Shown: one piece after another, positions 22,127 to 31,781 of the stretch
Numbering within the stretch: the stretch's first letter is position 1
How the letters are laid out: each line of letters begins with the position of its first letter
Source of the DNA: Fluctibacter halophilus
GTDB taxonomy: Bacteria > Pseudomonadota > Gammaproteobacteria > Enterobacterales > Alteromonadaceae
Reading direction: 5' to 3'
Assembly (NCBI RefSeq): GCF_020687825.1
Contig: NZ_JAJEWP010000004.1
Span: 186,001 to 250,000, forward strand
DNA length: 64,000 nucleotides
Program-made: the position numbers and the translations under genes
Notes under the pieces: generated by a model
What the model was told of the DNA's origin: nothing
Databases searched by the model: none
Seen by the model: the letters and a program-made list of their open reading frames with translations, nothing else

Positions 22127-23257
22127 TCAGCCGTTGTCGGCTGGTTTTGTGTAGCTTATCCGATAAATCACGTCGGCGAAATCATCGGACAATAAAACAC
22201 TGCCATCAGGCATTGCCAGGAACGCCACGGGACGCCCCCATACCGTATCATCACTGTTCAGCCACCCTTCAACAAAGGGTGTGTAGTCGGTGACCTGCCC
22301 TTGTTCAATGTGCGCCATCATCACCCGATAGCCGACTTTGCTGCTGCGGTTCCAGGAACCATGTTCTGCCACCAGCAGACGTTGCCCGCTGCTCTCGGGA
22401 AATTGACTACCGGTGTAGAAATGGATCCCCAACGGCGCAACATGAGCACCGAGGTTGTGCGCCGGTTGTACGTAATCCTCGGCCTTTTTCCCCTCGCCAA
22501 ACTCCGGATCGGCAATGGTGCCACCATGAAAATAGGGATAACCAAAGTGCTGGTTTGGCGCGCTGACATGGTTGATTTCACAGGGTGGCAAATCATCCCC
22601 CATCCAATCGCGACCGTTGTCGCTGAACCACAAATTGCCCGTTTCAGGATGCCAATCAAAACCGACGCTGTTGCGCACGCCACGGGCAACCCATTCTGGC
22701 TTGGGATCTTTCAGATCAAAACGCAGGATTGACGCATACAACGGATTGTCAAACTCCTTGCCGCCATTGGTTTCACAAATATTGCATGGCGCCCCTACCG
22801 GAACATACAGGTGTCCGTCAGGACCGAAATCGATGTACTTCCAACCGTGATGTTTGTCGGTGGGTAAGCCACTGATCGCCACCTCGGCTTCGGCACCGTC
22901 GAGGTGCTCAGCGATGTCCTTGTAGCGCAATACCTGACTGACTTCGGCAACGAACAGGTCACCGTCTCTGTACGCCAGACCGGAAGGCATGTTTAATCCC
23001 TTGGCAATCACCGTTACCGACTCTGCCTGACCGTCACCGTCCTTGTCTTGTACAGCGTGCAACAGACCGGCGTCTCGACTGCCAACATACACCGTTCCAT
23101 CGTCTCCCAATGCCATTTGACGAGCATTGGTTACACCCTGTGCATAAATACTGATGCTATAGCCCTGGGGTAATGTGAGTGTTTCGAGCGGTAGTTTGGC
23201 GTCAACAGCCGTGGCAGTCAGTGCCATTACCATTGAACCGATCAACTTGGTTGTCAT
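22127..23257 (-). CDS. PQQ-dependent sugar (sorbosone-type) dehydrogenase
   Basis: The 376-residue protein has a Sec signal peptide (about 1-20) and a six-bladed propeller of the glucose/sorbosone dehydrogenase family. Family features include LPQGYSISIYAQGVTNARQMALGDDGTVYVGSR, the repeated GLxMPSGLAY-type blade segments, CxxC-like NICETNGG and the calcium/PQQ-site region FSDNGRDWMGDDLPPCEIN. Enzymes of this group oxidise aldoses in the periplasm with PQQ. No PQQ synthesis genes are in the window, and the true substrate is unknown. It lies upstream of parC on the same strand and diverges from the hybrid kinase gene. Confidence 0.82.
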   Translation of the reverse strand: MTTKLIGSMVMALTATAVDAKLPLETLTLPQGYSISIYAQGVTNARQMALGDDGTVYVGSRDAGLLHAVQDKDGDGQAESVTVIAKGLNMPSGLAYRDGDLFVAEVSQVLRYKDIAEHLDGAEAEVAISGLPTDKHHGWKYIDFGPDGHLYVPVGAPCNICETNGGKEFDNPLYASILRFDLKDPKPEWVARGVRNSVGFDWHPETGNLWFSDNGRDWMGDDLPPCEINHVSAPNQHFGYPYFHGGTIADPEFGEGKKAEDYVQPAHNLGAHVAPLGIHFYTGSQFPESSGQRLLVAEHGSWNRSSKVGYRVMMAHIEQGQVTDYTPFVEGWLNSDDTVWGRPVAFLAMPDGSVLLSDDFADVIYRISYTKPADNG

Positions 23258-23438
23258 GTTTGTTCACCTGTTATGTGATGACGTGTTCGGATATCGGTCA
23301 TTACTGTACCCCAATCAGGGGGTTTATGCATCGAAATGCCCCACAATTGCCCACCCACACTGCCTGCAACATTGCCAGAGCGCATCCTGCAGTGGTTTAA
23401 TGGCGTATCGGACAGCATAACGGAAGGAATGATCGGCA

Positions 23439-26400
23439 ATGAGAGGTTGGATTTGGGCAATCATGTGTCTGTTCGTGTCCGCAATGGCGAATGCGCAGCA
23501 GTCGCTGCAACTGATCAGTACCCAAACCACCGTGCGTCTGAATCCCCACTTCCAGTTATTGTTTGAAGACCAGCGCCCTCTCACGCTGGATGACGTACTG
23601 CAACGGCGCAATGAATTTCGTTGGTTGATCAACACCAACCCCAATTACGGCTTTCAGGAACAGGGCATCTGGTTATATGCCCGACTGAGCAACGTGACCG
23701 ATACTCAAGACTGGGTCATCGACCTGACCTTTCCCCAATTGGACAAAGTGGATATTTACGTCCTTGAGGAAGGTCGATTGCTCAAGCACAGTGCACTGGG
23801 CAAGCAACGCCCATCCAATCACTACCGCACGCCAACCATGCCTGTCACTCTGCCCTACGCGACGCCATTGGAAGTGTTTGTTCGCATAGAGAGCCATTCC
23901 AGCAGTCTGATCGCCCCCATCGACATTCAGAGCGCTTCCCAGCACGTTAAATACACCAGCCTCGATAACCTGCTGTGGGGGGTCTTCTACGGTGGCTTGC
24001 TGATATTGGCGATCTACAATTTTGTGCTGTATTTCGCCAATCGTGAACTCAGTCTGCTGGCCTACGTCGGCTATATTTTCACTGTGCTGATTTGGCAATT
24101 TTCCTGGGGTGGGCATGCCCATGTGTTACTGCCCAAAGGGGTCATTGACTGGTTAAGCATGCACATGGACCTTATTTTTGTGCTTATCGGTCTGGGGTCG
24201 GGGGTGTTTACCATCACCTTCCTCGACGCCCGCCACACCGCGCCCAAATCCTTCCGGGTGATGCAGCTGTGCCTGGGGTTACTGGTAGTTTCAGGCCTAC
24301 TGTCATTGCTGGGCGCACTGCCACCGCTGGTGCAAAACGGGATCGTTTACGTGATCGGCATGATCGCCATTACCAGCTACCTGGTGGCTGGGTTTGAAAG
24401 TTACTTTAACCACTTCCATGCCGCTCGATACTTCATTTTTGCCTGGAGCATTCTCGCCTGTGTGGCATTGATCGGGTTACTGAGTCTGGTCAATGTATTC
24501 CCGTCCAACGCGTTTACCACCTATTGTTTTCAGGTTGGGGTATTTTTGGAGGCCGGACTATTTTCACTCGCGCTGATGGACAAAAACCGCAACCAGCTGG
24601 AGCGGGACATCCAAAACGCCACCAACGACCTGCGCAACAACATGGAATTCATCGAAGAGCAGAATGCCCGTCTGGATATCGCCCGTAAGGACGCGATTAA
24701 AGCAAGCCATGTAAAATCCCAGTTCCTGGCCAACATGAGCCACGAAATCAGAACGCCACTCAACGCCATTTTAGGGTTCAGTAAAGAGCTTGAAAACGTG
24801 TCATTACCCTATGACAAACAGGAACATGTGCGGATCATCAATAATGCCGCAGACAACCTGCTGTGTATTGTCAATGATGTGCTCGATGTGTCCAAAATCG
24901 AGGCAGGCAAACTGCAGATCAACAACCAGCCCTTCTCTCCTAACCATCTGTTAGAGGACATGGTGGGGATCATGGCCAAGTCTGCCCATCAGAAAAAGCT
25001 CGAATTTGTGTACGACTGGCAACCGTTGCCTGAAAAACTGATCGGGGATGTTACCCGCATCAAACAGATCCTGAACAACCTGTTGAGCAATGCACTGAAA
25101 TTCACCCCCGACGGCCAGATCACCTTACGTGTCAGTGGTCGCGAACAAGCACACGGCTTGTTTACCCTGCAACTCAAAGTCGAGGACAGCGGGATTGGGA
25201 TCAGTCAGCAAGACCGCAAGAAGTTGTTCAGCGCCTTCTCCCAGGTTGACGACCAGCTGTCTCGCTCCTACCAGGGCACTGGCTTGGGATTGGTGATTTG
25301 TCAGCAACTGGTACGCCTGATGGGCGGTAAAATCACCTTGTCCAGTGAACCAGGGCAAGGCAGCTGTTTTGACGTCACCATCAGTACCACCTTGTTGAAC
25401 AAAAAATGTCAGTTTTGCGATCACCCCGACTGGAAAGGGACCCGTGTACTGGTGGTTGACCCCAATCCACTGACCGGTGAATGCAGTGTCAACCTGCTGA
25501 CCCACATGGGCGCAAACGTCAGATTGCTGAGCAATCTGGCCGAATGTGATGGTGAGCAGCAGTACGATGTGCTGATTGCCACAATGCCGCAGTCCCATAT
25601 TGAGGATCGGGATACCCTGGCAACGGCTCTGACCGAATGCAGTGCAGCTCATCGTTTTGTGCTTTATTCCGGCAGCAACCCTTTGCAACAGCGCCCGCAG
25701 TTGGCGGAGCATGTCGATGCCACGCTGAGTATGCCGCTGACGCCTCTCAAGCTCGATACCTTGCTGAACAGCCCGACTGAAAGCGCACAAAGTCGCATTG
25801 AGAGTCAAATCCAAAACCTGCCCGCAGTCAACGTTCTGGCGGTCGACGACATGGAAATGAATCTGCGGCTATTGGAAACCTGGCTGAAGCCGTCACCGAT
25901 CAATCTGACCCTGGCCTACTCTGGCGAAGACGCGGTGAAGCTGTGTCAGCAGCACCCTTACGATCTGATTCTGATGGATGTCCAAATGCCGAACATCGAT
26001 GGTCTCCAGGCCACCCAACTGATACGGCAAACCAAACATAATCTGGGCACTCCGATCATTGCCGTCACTGCCCATGCGTTCAAGGAAGAACAAAGTCGGC
26101 TGATGTCATCGGGGATGGATGACTACCTGCCCAAACCGATTGACCTGTCGCAACTGATTGAATTGCTGGCGCGCTGGTGTCAGCAGGAAGAGCATCAACC
26201 GCTGTCGCTACCCAGCCTGGACTGGGCGTTGGCATTGAAACGAGCGAATCAGCACGTCGATGCGGCACGGGACTTATTGCAGGAGTTCGCCGACCAGTTG
26301 CCGGACGCCATTACCGAAATAGAGACCCATTGGCGCGAGCGTCACTATCAGCCGTTACAGGACGCAATCCACAAGCTTCATGGGGTGTGCTGCTACACCG

Positions 26401-26579
26401 GCGTGCCCAAGCTACAAAGCCTGTGTAACGAGATCGAAGGCATGCTCAAGAGTCAGCAATACGACGGCCTGACGACCCGTCTTCCCGGCTTGGTGTTAGA
26501 GGCGGAACTGGTGCAATCGGCGATCATTCGCCATCTGGCTCAGGCGGATCAAGACGCACCTGATCGTGGCATTGCCTGA
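23439..26579 (+). CDS. Hybrid sensor histidine kinase with 7TMR-DISM input
   Basis: The protein has 1046 residues. In order: signal peptide (1-19); extracellular 7TMR-DISM carbohydrate-binding-like domain (about 25-165); seven membrane helices (about 178-380); coiled coil (385-420); dimerisation domain with His435 in SHEIRTPLN; ATPase domain (about 530-650); a degenerate receiver (about 668-775); an intact receiver with Asp847 in LILMDVQMP; and a C-terminal HPt with His978 (HKLHG). The first receiver lacks a phospho-acceptor (YDVLIATMP). A CQFC pair (657-660) precedes it. The design, with two receivers and an HPt, is BarA-like with a different sensor. No response regulator is adjacent. GGAAGGA precedes the ATG. 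Its 3' end overlaps the convergent DUF2982 gene by 56 bases. Confidence 0.9.
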   Translation: MRGWIWAIMCLFVSAMANAQQSLQLISTQTTVRLNPHFQLLFEDQRPLTLDDVLQRRNEFRWLINTNPNYGFQEQGIWLYARLSNVTDTQDWVIDLTFPQLDKVDIYVLEEGRLLKHSALGKQRPSNHYRTPTMPVTLPYATPLEVFVRIESHSSSLIAPIDIQSASQHVKYTSLDNLLWGVFYGGLLILAIYNFVLYFANRELSLLAYVGYIFTVLIWQFSWGGHAHVLLPKGVIDWLSMHMDLIFVLIGLGSGVFTITFLDARHTAPKSFRVMQLCLGLLVVSGLLSLLGALPPLVQNGIVYVIGMIAITSYLVAGFESYFNHFHAARYFIFAWSILACVALIGLLSLVNVFPSNAFTTYCFQVGVFLEAGLFSLALMDKNRNQLERDIQNATNDLRNNMEFIEEQNARLDIARKDAIKASHVKSQFLANMSHEIRTPLNAILGFSKELENVSLPYDKQEHVRIINNAADNLLCIVNDVLDVSKIEAGKLQINNQPFSPNHLLEDMVGIMAKSAHQKKLEFVYDWQPLPEKLIGDVTRIKQILNNLLSNALKFTPDGQITLRVSGREQAHGLFTLQLKVEDSGIGISQQDRKKLFSAFSQVDDQLSRSYQGTGLGLVICQQLVRLMGGKITLSSEPGQGSCFDVTISTTLLNKKCQFCDHPDWKGTRVLVVDPNPLTGECSVNLLTHMGANVRLLSNLAECDGEQQYDVLIATMPQSHIEDRDTLATALTECSAAHRFVLYSGSNPLQQRPQLAEHVDATLSMPLTPLKLDTLLNSPTESAQSRIESQIQNLPAVNVLAVDDMEMNLRLLETWLKPSPINLTLAYSGEDAVKLCQQHPYDLILMDVQMPNIDGLQATQLIRQTKHNLGTPIIAVTAHAFKEEQSRLMSSGMDDYLPKPIDLSQLIELLARWCQQEEHQPLSLPSLDWALALKRANQHVDAARDLLQEFADQLPDAITEIETHWRERHYQPLQDAIHKLHGVCCYTGVPKLQSLCNEIEGMLKSQQYDGLTTRLPGLVLEAELVQSAIIRHLAQADQDAPDRGIA

Positions 26580-27213
26580 GCAGAGCGACAAACGACGGCG
26601 TGTCACGATCCAGCGCACTGGCAGAGATAAACACATCATAGCCCCACCGCTCTCTGAACCGCTTCATTCGGTGTGCAAACATGGCCTGAATACCGGTCAG
26701 CCATTCGCCGCTGGCCAGTTTGAAACGATCCGGCTCCAACAAATTCTCGGAATAGCATTGCCCACTATCACAGCCTTCACCACCGAGTAACAACGGGCGC
26801 TGTTCCTGCAATAAATGATTTGCCAGCCGTGGGGATAAGGTTGCTATAAAAGCGCCATAGTCGGAAATTTTAATCCCTACCACATCCAACGCCTGCTGCT
26901 CCAGCCCCGAGGTTAACCGGGGAGAGTCTATGCGTTGAATGTGTTGCCAGGGCAAAAACCATTGCCCGACGCGGTGATGGAAACGCACCCCCTGCCGGGA
27001 AATAGCAAGACTGTGAACGGGTTCACGACACTTAAACCAGCCAATCAGCAGGGTGACCAATGCCGCGCTGCACAGGAAAATTCCGGCCAGAAACAAGGCC
27101 GAAGGCATCCAGGCAAGCCAGGCTGCTGACAATAACAGCCCTAGCCCGCCGATGATCAAGGTGGTCAGGCCGTTACGTTTGGCGTGGGCTTTTACCCAGA
27201 TGGTATCGTCCAT
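26524..27213 (-). CDS. DUF2982 membrane protein
   Basis: The product (229 residues) starts MDDTIWVKAHAKRNGLT and has two membrane helices (about 18-60), then a soluble domain with a YcxB/PH-like pattern (VRFHHRVGQWFLPWQHIQRID) and a family-typical EWLTGIQAMFAHRMKRFRERWGYD. This is DUF2982, common in Vibrio, Shewanella and Alteromonas; its function is unknown. The ATG at 27213 is used because the earlier in-frame codon at 27231 is a TTG without a ribosome site. It begins one base after the stop of a 36-residue membrane peptide, so it is probably translated by coupling within the RND operon. Its end overlaps the hybrid kinase gene on the other strand. Confidence 0.78.
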   Translation of the reverse strand: MDDTIWVKAHAKRNGLTTLIIGGLGLLLSAAWLAWMPSALFLAGIFLCSAALVTLLIGWFKCREPVHSLAISRQGVRFHHRVGQWFLPWQHIQRIDSPRLTSGLEQQALDVVGIKISDYGAFIATLSPRLANHLLQEQRPLLLGGEGCDSGQCYSENLLEPDRFKLASGEWLTGIQAMFAHRMKRFRERWGYDVFISASALDRDTPSFVALLRQCHDQVRLDPPEPDGE

Positions 27214-27214
27214 G

Positions 27215-27325
27215 TCAGCCCCACAACACAAAGTACAGGATCAGCATCAACAGGCCCCACAGCACGATTGCCCGGTAACGTCGACACGTCTGACAAGACG
27301 TATTCCACCACGTGCGTAACCCCAT
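27215..27325 (-). CDS. 36-residue membrane peptide in the RND operon
   Basis: A short frame reads from the ATG at 27325, four bases after a near-perfect GGGAGGT ribosome site, to TGA at 27215. The peptide begins MGLRTWWNTSCQTCRRYRA, with a CxxC motif and basic residues, followed by one hydrophobic helix (about 20-35) ending LWG. It starts 23 bases after the RND pump stop and ends one base before the DUF2982 ATG. The strong ribosome site, tight spacing and coherent membrane-peptide composition argue that it is a real gene. No family is recognised. Confidence 0.65.
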   Translation of the reverse strand: MGLRTWWNTSCQTCRRYRAIVLWGLLMLILYFVLWG

Positions 27326-27348
27326 TTTACCTCCCAATCAGGTATTGG

Positions 27349-30300
27349 TTACGCCGGTTGCTCTGCCATCTTGACCCACCGGCGCCCTTCTCTGCGCGCC
27401 AGAATGGCGCTTACCAGTGGAGTATAAACCAGAGACAACAGCACCGAAAAGCCAACACCGCCAGCCAGCACGACGGCCAATGGTGGCCAGAATGTTCCTT
27501 CACTGAACAGTAACAGTGGAATGAAGCCGCCAACGGTGGTCACCGTAGTGGATAAAATGTGCCGACTACATCCCATGGTTTCGGCAATGATAGCCTGGGT
27601 ATCGCCACGATGGGCATCAGGGTTGGCGCGAATGGCCGCAATCACCACTATGGAGCCATTGATCGCCACACCAATAAGACCGGCACAGCCCAGCAGCGGG
27701 TTAAACCCTATCGGTAAACCGGACAACCACAGACTGAACATCCCCAACCCAACCGACAGTACTGCCACACTGCCAATCACCAGGGCGAAACGCACACTGG
27801 AAAAGGTCAGGATCAGCGTTGTGATCATCAGCACAAGCAGCACCGGTGCATACGTGGCCAACAACCCCAATGCCTCCTGTTGTTCATCGGCGTCACCTGC
27901 CAGGCGGATATGATAGCCGTCGGGTAAATGAAACCCTTCGCTGTCGAGGCGACGCTGGATTTCGCGGCTGACATCCACCGCTTTGGCACCCGGCAACAAA
28001 AAGCCTTCGATAATATTGACCCGTTCTCCGTTTTTACGGGTTATACCTGCCAGACTGGCGCGGTAGGTAAAGTCACCCAACGCTTGTAACGGCACCCACT
28101 GCCCAGACACATTCACCAACGGCGTACTGGCCAGGTGCGACAACGTACTGCGGTACGCATCCGGCAGGCGCACGCGCACGGGGATTTCCTCGGTACCTTC
28201 CAAGATGGAGCCACCGGATTTACCGTTCAGCCCGGTCTGCAATTGTGCGGCGATGGTATTTAACGGTAACTGCGCCAGTTGACTGGTGTGGCGGTCAGCA
28301 TTCAGCACCAGCTCCGGCTCGCCTAACGTAATCGATGCGGTGGTCTGTGTGACACCCGGAATGTCAGACATCAGGCGACGCACCTGTTGGCCAAGCACAT
28401 CGAGCGTCTCAAGATCGTTGCCATACACTTCAACCCCGATGGGCGAGGCTATTGGTGGCCCCTGACCAAACGCACGCACAATCACTTTGGCCTCGGGCAA
28501 TGCATCATCGAACTGTTGTTGCAACGCGCCAACCAATCGAGCCGCATCACTCACCGTGTCGGTATGGATCACTGCCTGGGCGTAATGGGGTGTGTTGTCC
28601 TTGAGCATAACCTGGTTGTAATACACCGAGGGCACAGAGCCCCCCACCAGCCAGTTGACCTGGTCAATACCCGGTGTGTGTCGCAGTTGCTGGTCAATGG
28701 TTTCAACCATCTGCTCAGTGCGCGCCAGTGGCGTACCAGCCGGCATCCACACATACATTTCAAACTGATCCCGATCGGCACTGGGGAAAAACACATTGCC
28801 CAACTGGGTGGATAGACCAAATCCGGCCAAGGGTAGCGCAATGGTGAACAACAACACCCACAATGGACGGGTCAGCGCGCGCTCCAGGAAGCGACGATAG
28901 CTCTGGCTCAACACCGGTATATCAATGCCGCGGCGATACCAGGGCAGTGACGCATGGACATCACCCCGCGGCAAATATCGGGCCGCCAGTGCAGCAATGA
29001 TGGTCATGGAAATGAACAGCGACCCCAGTAGTGCCATCACAACGCTGATCGCAATTGAGCTGATGAAATCACCGATGTTGCCGGGTAACAGGAAAATCGG
29101 CATAAAGCCCAGTACGGTGGTCAGGGTTGAAGCCAGCAGTGGCCCGAACAAATGTCGAATACTGATCACCAACGCATCCAGCCGCGAGTTGGAAGCATCG
29201 AGTAAATTACTGCGGATTTCGTCGGTTATCACGATGGCATTGTCGATCAACAGGCCAATGGCAATGATAATGCCGAAAATCGACATCTGGTGAATCTGCT
29301 CATCGTAAAAACTCAGGGAGAACAAGGCAAATGCGGCACTGAGCGGCAATGACAACCCGACAATCCATGCACTGCGAACGCCCATGAACAGCATCACCAC
29401 CATCATCACCACCAAACACCCCAACAACAGGTTTTGGGTCAGCTCTCCCAGCCGCGCCTGGGTGTAGTGATTTTGCTCAAACACCACATCGGTTTTCACA
29501 CTGGCAGCAAATTCGCGCTCAAACCCATTGACCGCCTGCATCGCCGCTTCCGTCCAGGTATCGACCCTGACGCTGGGCTGCATCCGGGCTGCCACGTAGA
29601 CAATCCGCTGCCCGTTGAGCAGACCGATATCCCGCTCGGGCACTTGCCAGGCTTTCTCCACGTCGGCGATATCACCCAGTTGCAGTGTGCCACCGACGGC
29701 GTTGGAAGACACCGGAATACTGCGCACAATGTCGAGTCCGTCCAGCGCTTCTGCCACTTGTAAACGCACCGTATTTTGCGCGGAGCGGAGTGTACCTGCG
29801 GGCAGTTTGGGGTCTGCCGCCTGAATGCGTTGACTGACGTCTTCCAGCGTCAGGCCGGTCGCCGCCAGTTGCTGAGGATCCAATGTGACCCTCACTTCCT
29901 CATCAACGTCGCCATAGATACGCACCAACTCGGTACCGGGAACATTGCGCAATCGGTCCGCGAGTTCGTCTGCCAGGCGGCTGACCAATGGCATAGAGAC
30001 CTGCCCGCCTTCGGGCGCACCCAGCCCAAGCAGCAAAGTGAAAGATGTCGCGCCACGTTTCTCATCCAATTCGGGGTCACCCGCTCCGGCAGGGAACCGC
30101 TGGCGGGCATCGGACAGGCTGTCGCGGATCTTGGAAAAGATTTGTTCGTTGGTGGTGTTGTCGACCCAGGCCTGTAGCTCGATATTGATCACCGAGATAT
30201 CTGCGCGGGAGGTAGACTTGATCTCTTTAATTTCAGACAGCTGACGCAATTCATCCTCGAGTACGTCACTGATCAGTGCCTCTACCCGCTGTGCCGACGC

Positions 30301-30480
30301 CCCCGGATACGGCGTGATTACCAACACGTTGCGCGTATCGATACGCGGATCTTCCAGACGGGGAAGAGTCGACAGGGCTGAAATGCCGGCCACCAGCAGA
30401 ATAACAATGGACAGCGCCAGCAGGTGGCCATGGCGGAAAAACGCCGAAAACCACGGTACTCGTGAGACAGGCACAGGCAT
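27349..30480 (-). CDS. RND efflux pump permease
   Basis: The 1043-residue protein is an inner-membrane RND (AcrB-type) antiporter that would export drugs or other small molecules with its periplasmic adaptor and an outer-membrane channel. It shows the twofold layout of one helix, a large periplasmic domain and six helices in each half, and begins with the typical LSTLPRLEDPRID segment. In helix 4 the proton-relay pair of AcrB (Asp407-Asp408) is Asp413-Asn414 in LLIDNAIVITDE, so only one aspartate is kept, as in several RND subgroups. Its start lies one base after the adaptor stop. No outer-membrane factor gene is in the operon. Confidence 0.92.
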   Translation of the reverse strand: MPVPVSRVPWFSAFFRHGHLLALSIVILLVAGISALSTLPRLEDPRIDTRNVLVITPYPGASAQRVEALISDVLEDELRQLSEIKEIKSTSRADISVINIELQAWVDNTTNEQIFSKIRDSLSDARQRFPAGAGDPELDEKRGATSFTLLLGLGAPEGGQVSMPLVSRLADELADRLRNVPGTELVRIYGDVDEEVRVTLDPQQLAATGLTLEDVSQRIQAADPKLPAGTLRSAQNTVRLQVAEALDGLDIVRSIPVSSNAVGGTLQLGDIADVEKAWQVPERDIGLLNGQRIVYVAARMQPSVRVDTWTEAAMQAVNGFEREFAASVKTDVVFEQNHYTQARLGELTQNLLLGCLVVMMVVMLFMGVRSAWIVGLSLPLSAAFALFSLSFYDEQIHQMSIFGIIIAIGLLIDNAIVITDEIRSNLLDASNSRLDALVISIRHLFGPLLASTLTTVLGFMPIFLLPGNIGDFISSIAISVVMALLGSLFISMTIIAALAARYLPRGDVHASLPWYRRGIDIPVLSQSYRRFLERALTRPLWVLLFTIALPLAGFGLSTQLGNVFFPSADRDQFEMYVWMPAGTPLARTEQMVETIDQQLRHTPGIDQVNWLVGGSVPSVYYNQVMLKDNTPHYAQAVIHTDTVSDAARLVGALQQQFDDALPEAKVIVRAFGQGPPIASPIGVEVYGNDLETLDVLGQQVRRLMSDIPGVTQTTASITLGEPELVLNADRHTSQLAQLPLNTIAAQLQTGLNGKSGGSILEGTEEIPVRVRLPDAYRSTLSHLASTPLVNVSGQWVPLQALGDFTYRASLAGITRKNGERVNIIEGFLLPGAKAVDVSREIQRRLDSEGFHLPDGYHIRLAGDADEQQEALGLLATYAPVLLVLMITTLILTFSSVRFALVIGSVAVLSVGLGMFSLWLSGLPIGFNPLLGCAGLIGVAINGSIVVIAAIRANPDAHRGDTQAIIAETMGCSRHILSTTVTTVGGFIPLLLFSEGTFWPPLAVVLAGGVGFSVLLSLVYTPLVSAILARREGRRWVKMAEQPA

Positions 30481-30481
30481 A

Positions 30482-31630
30482 TCAGCGCACTCCCGCGGTC
30501 AGTTTTGCATCGACCGTCCGGGCCACCACCTGCTGATGAGGCACCAACCGTTGCGTACCGTGCACGACGACGAAGTCACCACTGGACAATGGACCGCGAA
30601 CGTACACTCTGTCACCGTCGGCAAACATCACTTCAACGCTGACCGGTATCACTTCCTGGGCGCCCTCACCGGCCACGGTCAATACCGTCCACAATCCCCG
30701 CACACCGCTGCTCAGTGCACTTTTCGGCACCCAACTTCCGCGCGCTTGTACAGTGCGCGTCAGTGGCATTGCCAGCGTATCACCTGGAAGTAAGGGCTCA
30801 CTATCACCTGTGGTGCTGACCAACACATCCACTGTACGAGTGCGTGGGTCACGTTGTTGGGAAATGGCATCCACTGTAGCATCAATGGCTTGACCGTAGT
30901 GGCCCTTAGCATCGGCGGCCAATACGGTAACCCCCTGGCCAACCATTAACGACAATGCTTTGTCACTCGGCAAAGGAAAGCGCAATGTGCGCTGGGTGGC
31001 TTGTTGTAGCGCCAGAACCGGCTGGCCAGCGGCCACCGTTGTACCACCGTCAACCTGTCGATTGACGACAGTGCCCTGATAGGGTGCAATCAGGACGGAT
31101 TTCGACAGCTCCACATCAATCCGATCGACCTGCGCCTGGGCTTCCGTGATCCCGGCGTTGGCAACCGCCAGACTTTGCTCCGCTTCGTCCAGGCGCTGTC
31201 TGGATTCGAGCTTTTTGGTCACCAGATCGGCTATTCGTTGTTGTGACAAGGAAGCCAGTCGTGCGTTCGCCGTTGCCCTGTCCAGTGCAGCGACGGCCTG
31301 TTTACGTTGGGCGTGTAAACGTTGGGTATCCAGTTCGGCCAATACCGTACCAGGCTGCACCGGTTGCCCATCATCCACGTACACCTGTTTGACGGTACCG
31401 GATAACTCAAACCCCATCTGGGTATACTGTGTTGCTTCCACCTGTCCGAACACCAGACGCTGCTGCTGATAACTGGGCTGCACATCAACCGCCATCACAT
31501 CAACCACATGCTGTTTCACTGTGGTGGGGCTGGGTTGGGTTTGCCCGCTACCGGCAGCCACCAATAATGCCACCAACCCTACCGTGGGAAGTATTAACGC
31601 CAAAAACAATGTCGAACGGGACGCTTTCAC
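30482..31630 (-). CDS. RND efflux periplasmic adaptor (membrane fusion protein)
   Basis: The 382-residue HlyD/AcrA-type protein links the RND pump to an outer-membrane channel. It has an N-terminal membrane anchor (about 5-27), a lipoyl half (GFELSGTVKQVYVDDGQPVQ), a helical hairpin rich in Ala/Gln (about 95-165), the second lipoyl half (LIAPYQGTVVNRQVDGGTTV) and a beta-barrel. The start is put at GTG 31630 because AAGGAG lies nine bases before it; an in-frame start at 31666 lacks one. It is the first gene of the operon and diverges from a TetR regulator across an operator-bearing gap. Confidence 0.92.
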   Translation of the reverse strand: MKASRSTLFLALILPTVGLVALLVAAGSGQTQPSPTTVKQHVVDVMAVDVQPSYQQQRLVFGQVEATQYTQMGFELSGTVKQVYVDDGQPVQPGTVLAELDTQRLHAQRKQAVAALDRATANARLASLSQQRIADLVTKKLESRQRLDEAEQSLAVANAGITEAQAQVDRIDVELSKSVLIAPYQGTVVNRQVDGGTTVAAGQPVLALQQATQRTLRFPLPSDKALSLMVGQGVTVLAADAKGHYGQAIDATVDAISQQRDPRTRTVDVLVSTTGDSEPLLPGDTLAMPLTRTVQARGSWVPKSALSSGVRGLWTVLTVAGEGAQEVIPVSVEVMFADGDRVYVRGPLSSGDFVVVHGTQRLVPHQQVVARTVDAKLTAGVR

Positions 31631-31693
31631 GAAGCCAGACTCCTTGCAAACGGTGCCTGCAGGCACTTGTCGGATTTGTAATGCGGACTAGAA

Positions 31694-31720
31694 TAGTATA
31701 TAAATACTAGACCGTCCAGT
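31694..31720. promoter_or_regulatory. TetR-type operator between the efflux operon and its regulator
   Basis: Two overlapping palindromes lie midway between the divergent genes. ACTAGAC-C-GTCCAGT (31706-31720) matches its reverse complement at six of seven positions per arm and resembles operators of AcrR/NemR-like TetR proteins. TAGTAT-ATAA-ATACTA (31694-31709) is a perfect six-base inverted repeat. A GATAAT (31723-31728) just to the right could be the -10 of the regulator gene, and TATACT on the minus strand the -10 of the pump operon, so binding could shut both. Confidence 0.6.
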
Positions 31721-31781
31721 TTGATAATTAAAATACACCATGTGCAGTAAACACAAATCAACCGGGTGCCCCTTATCCAAC

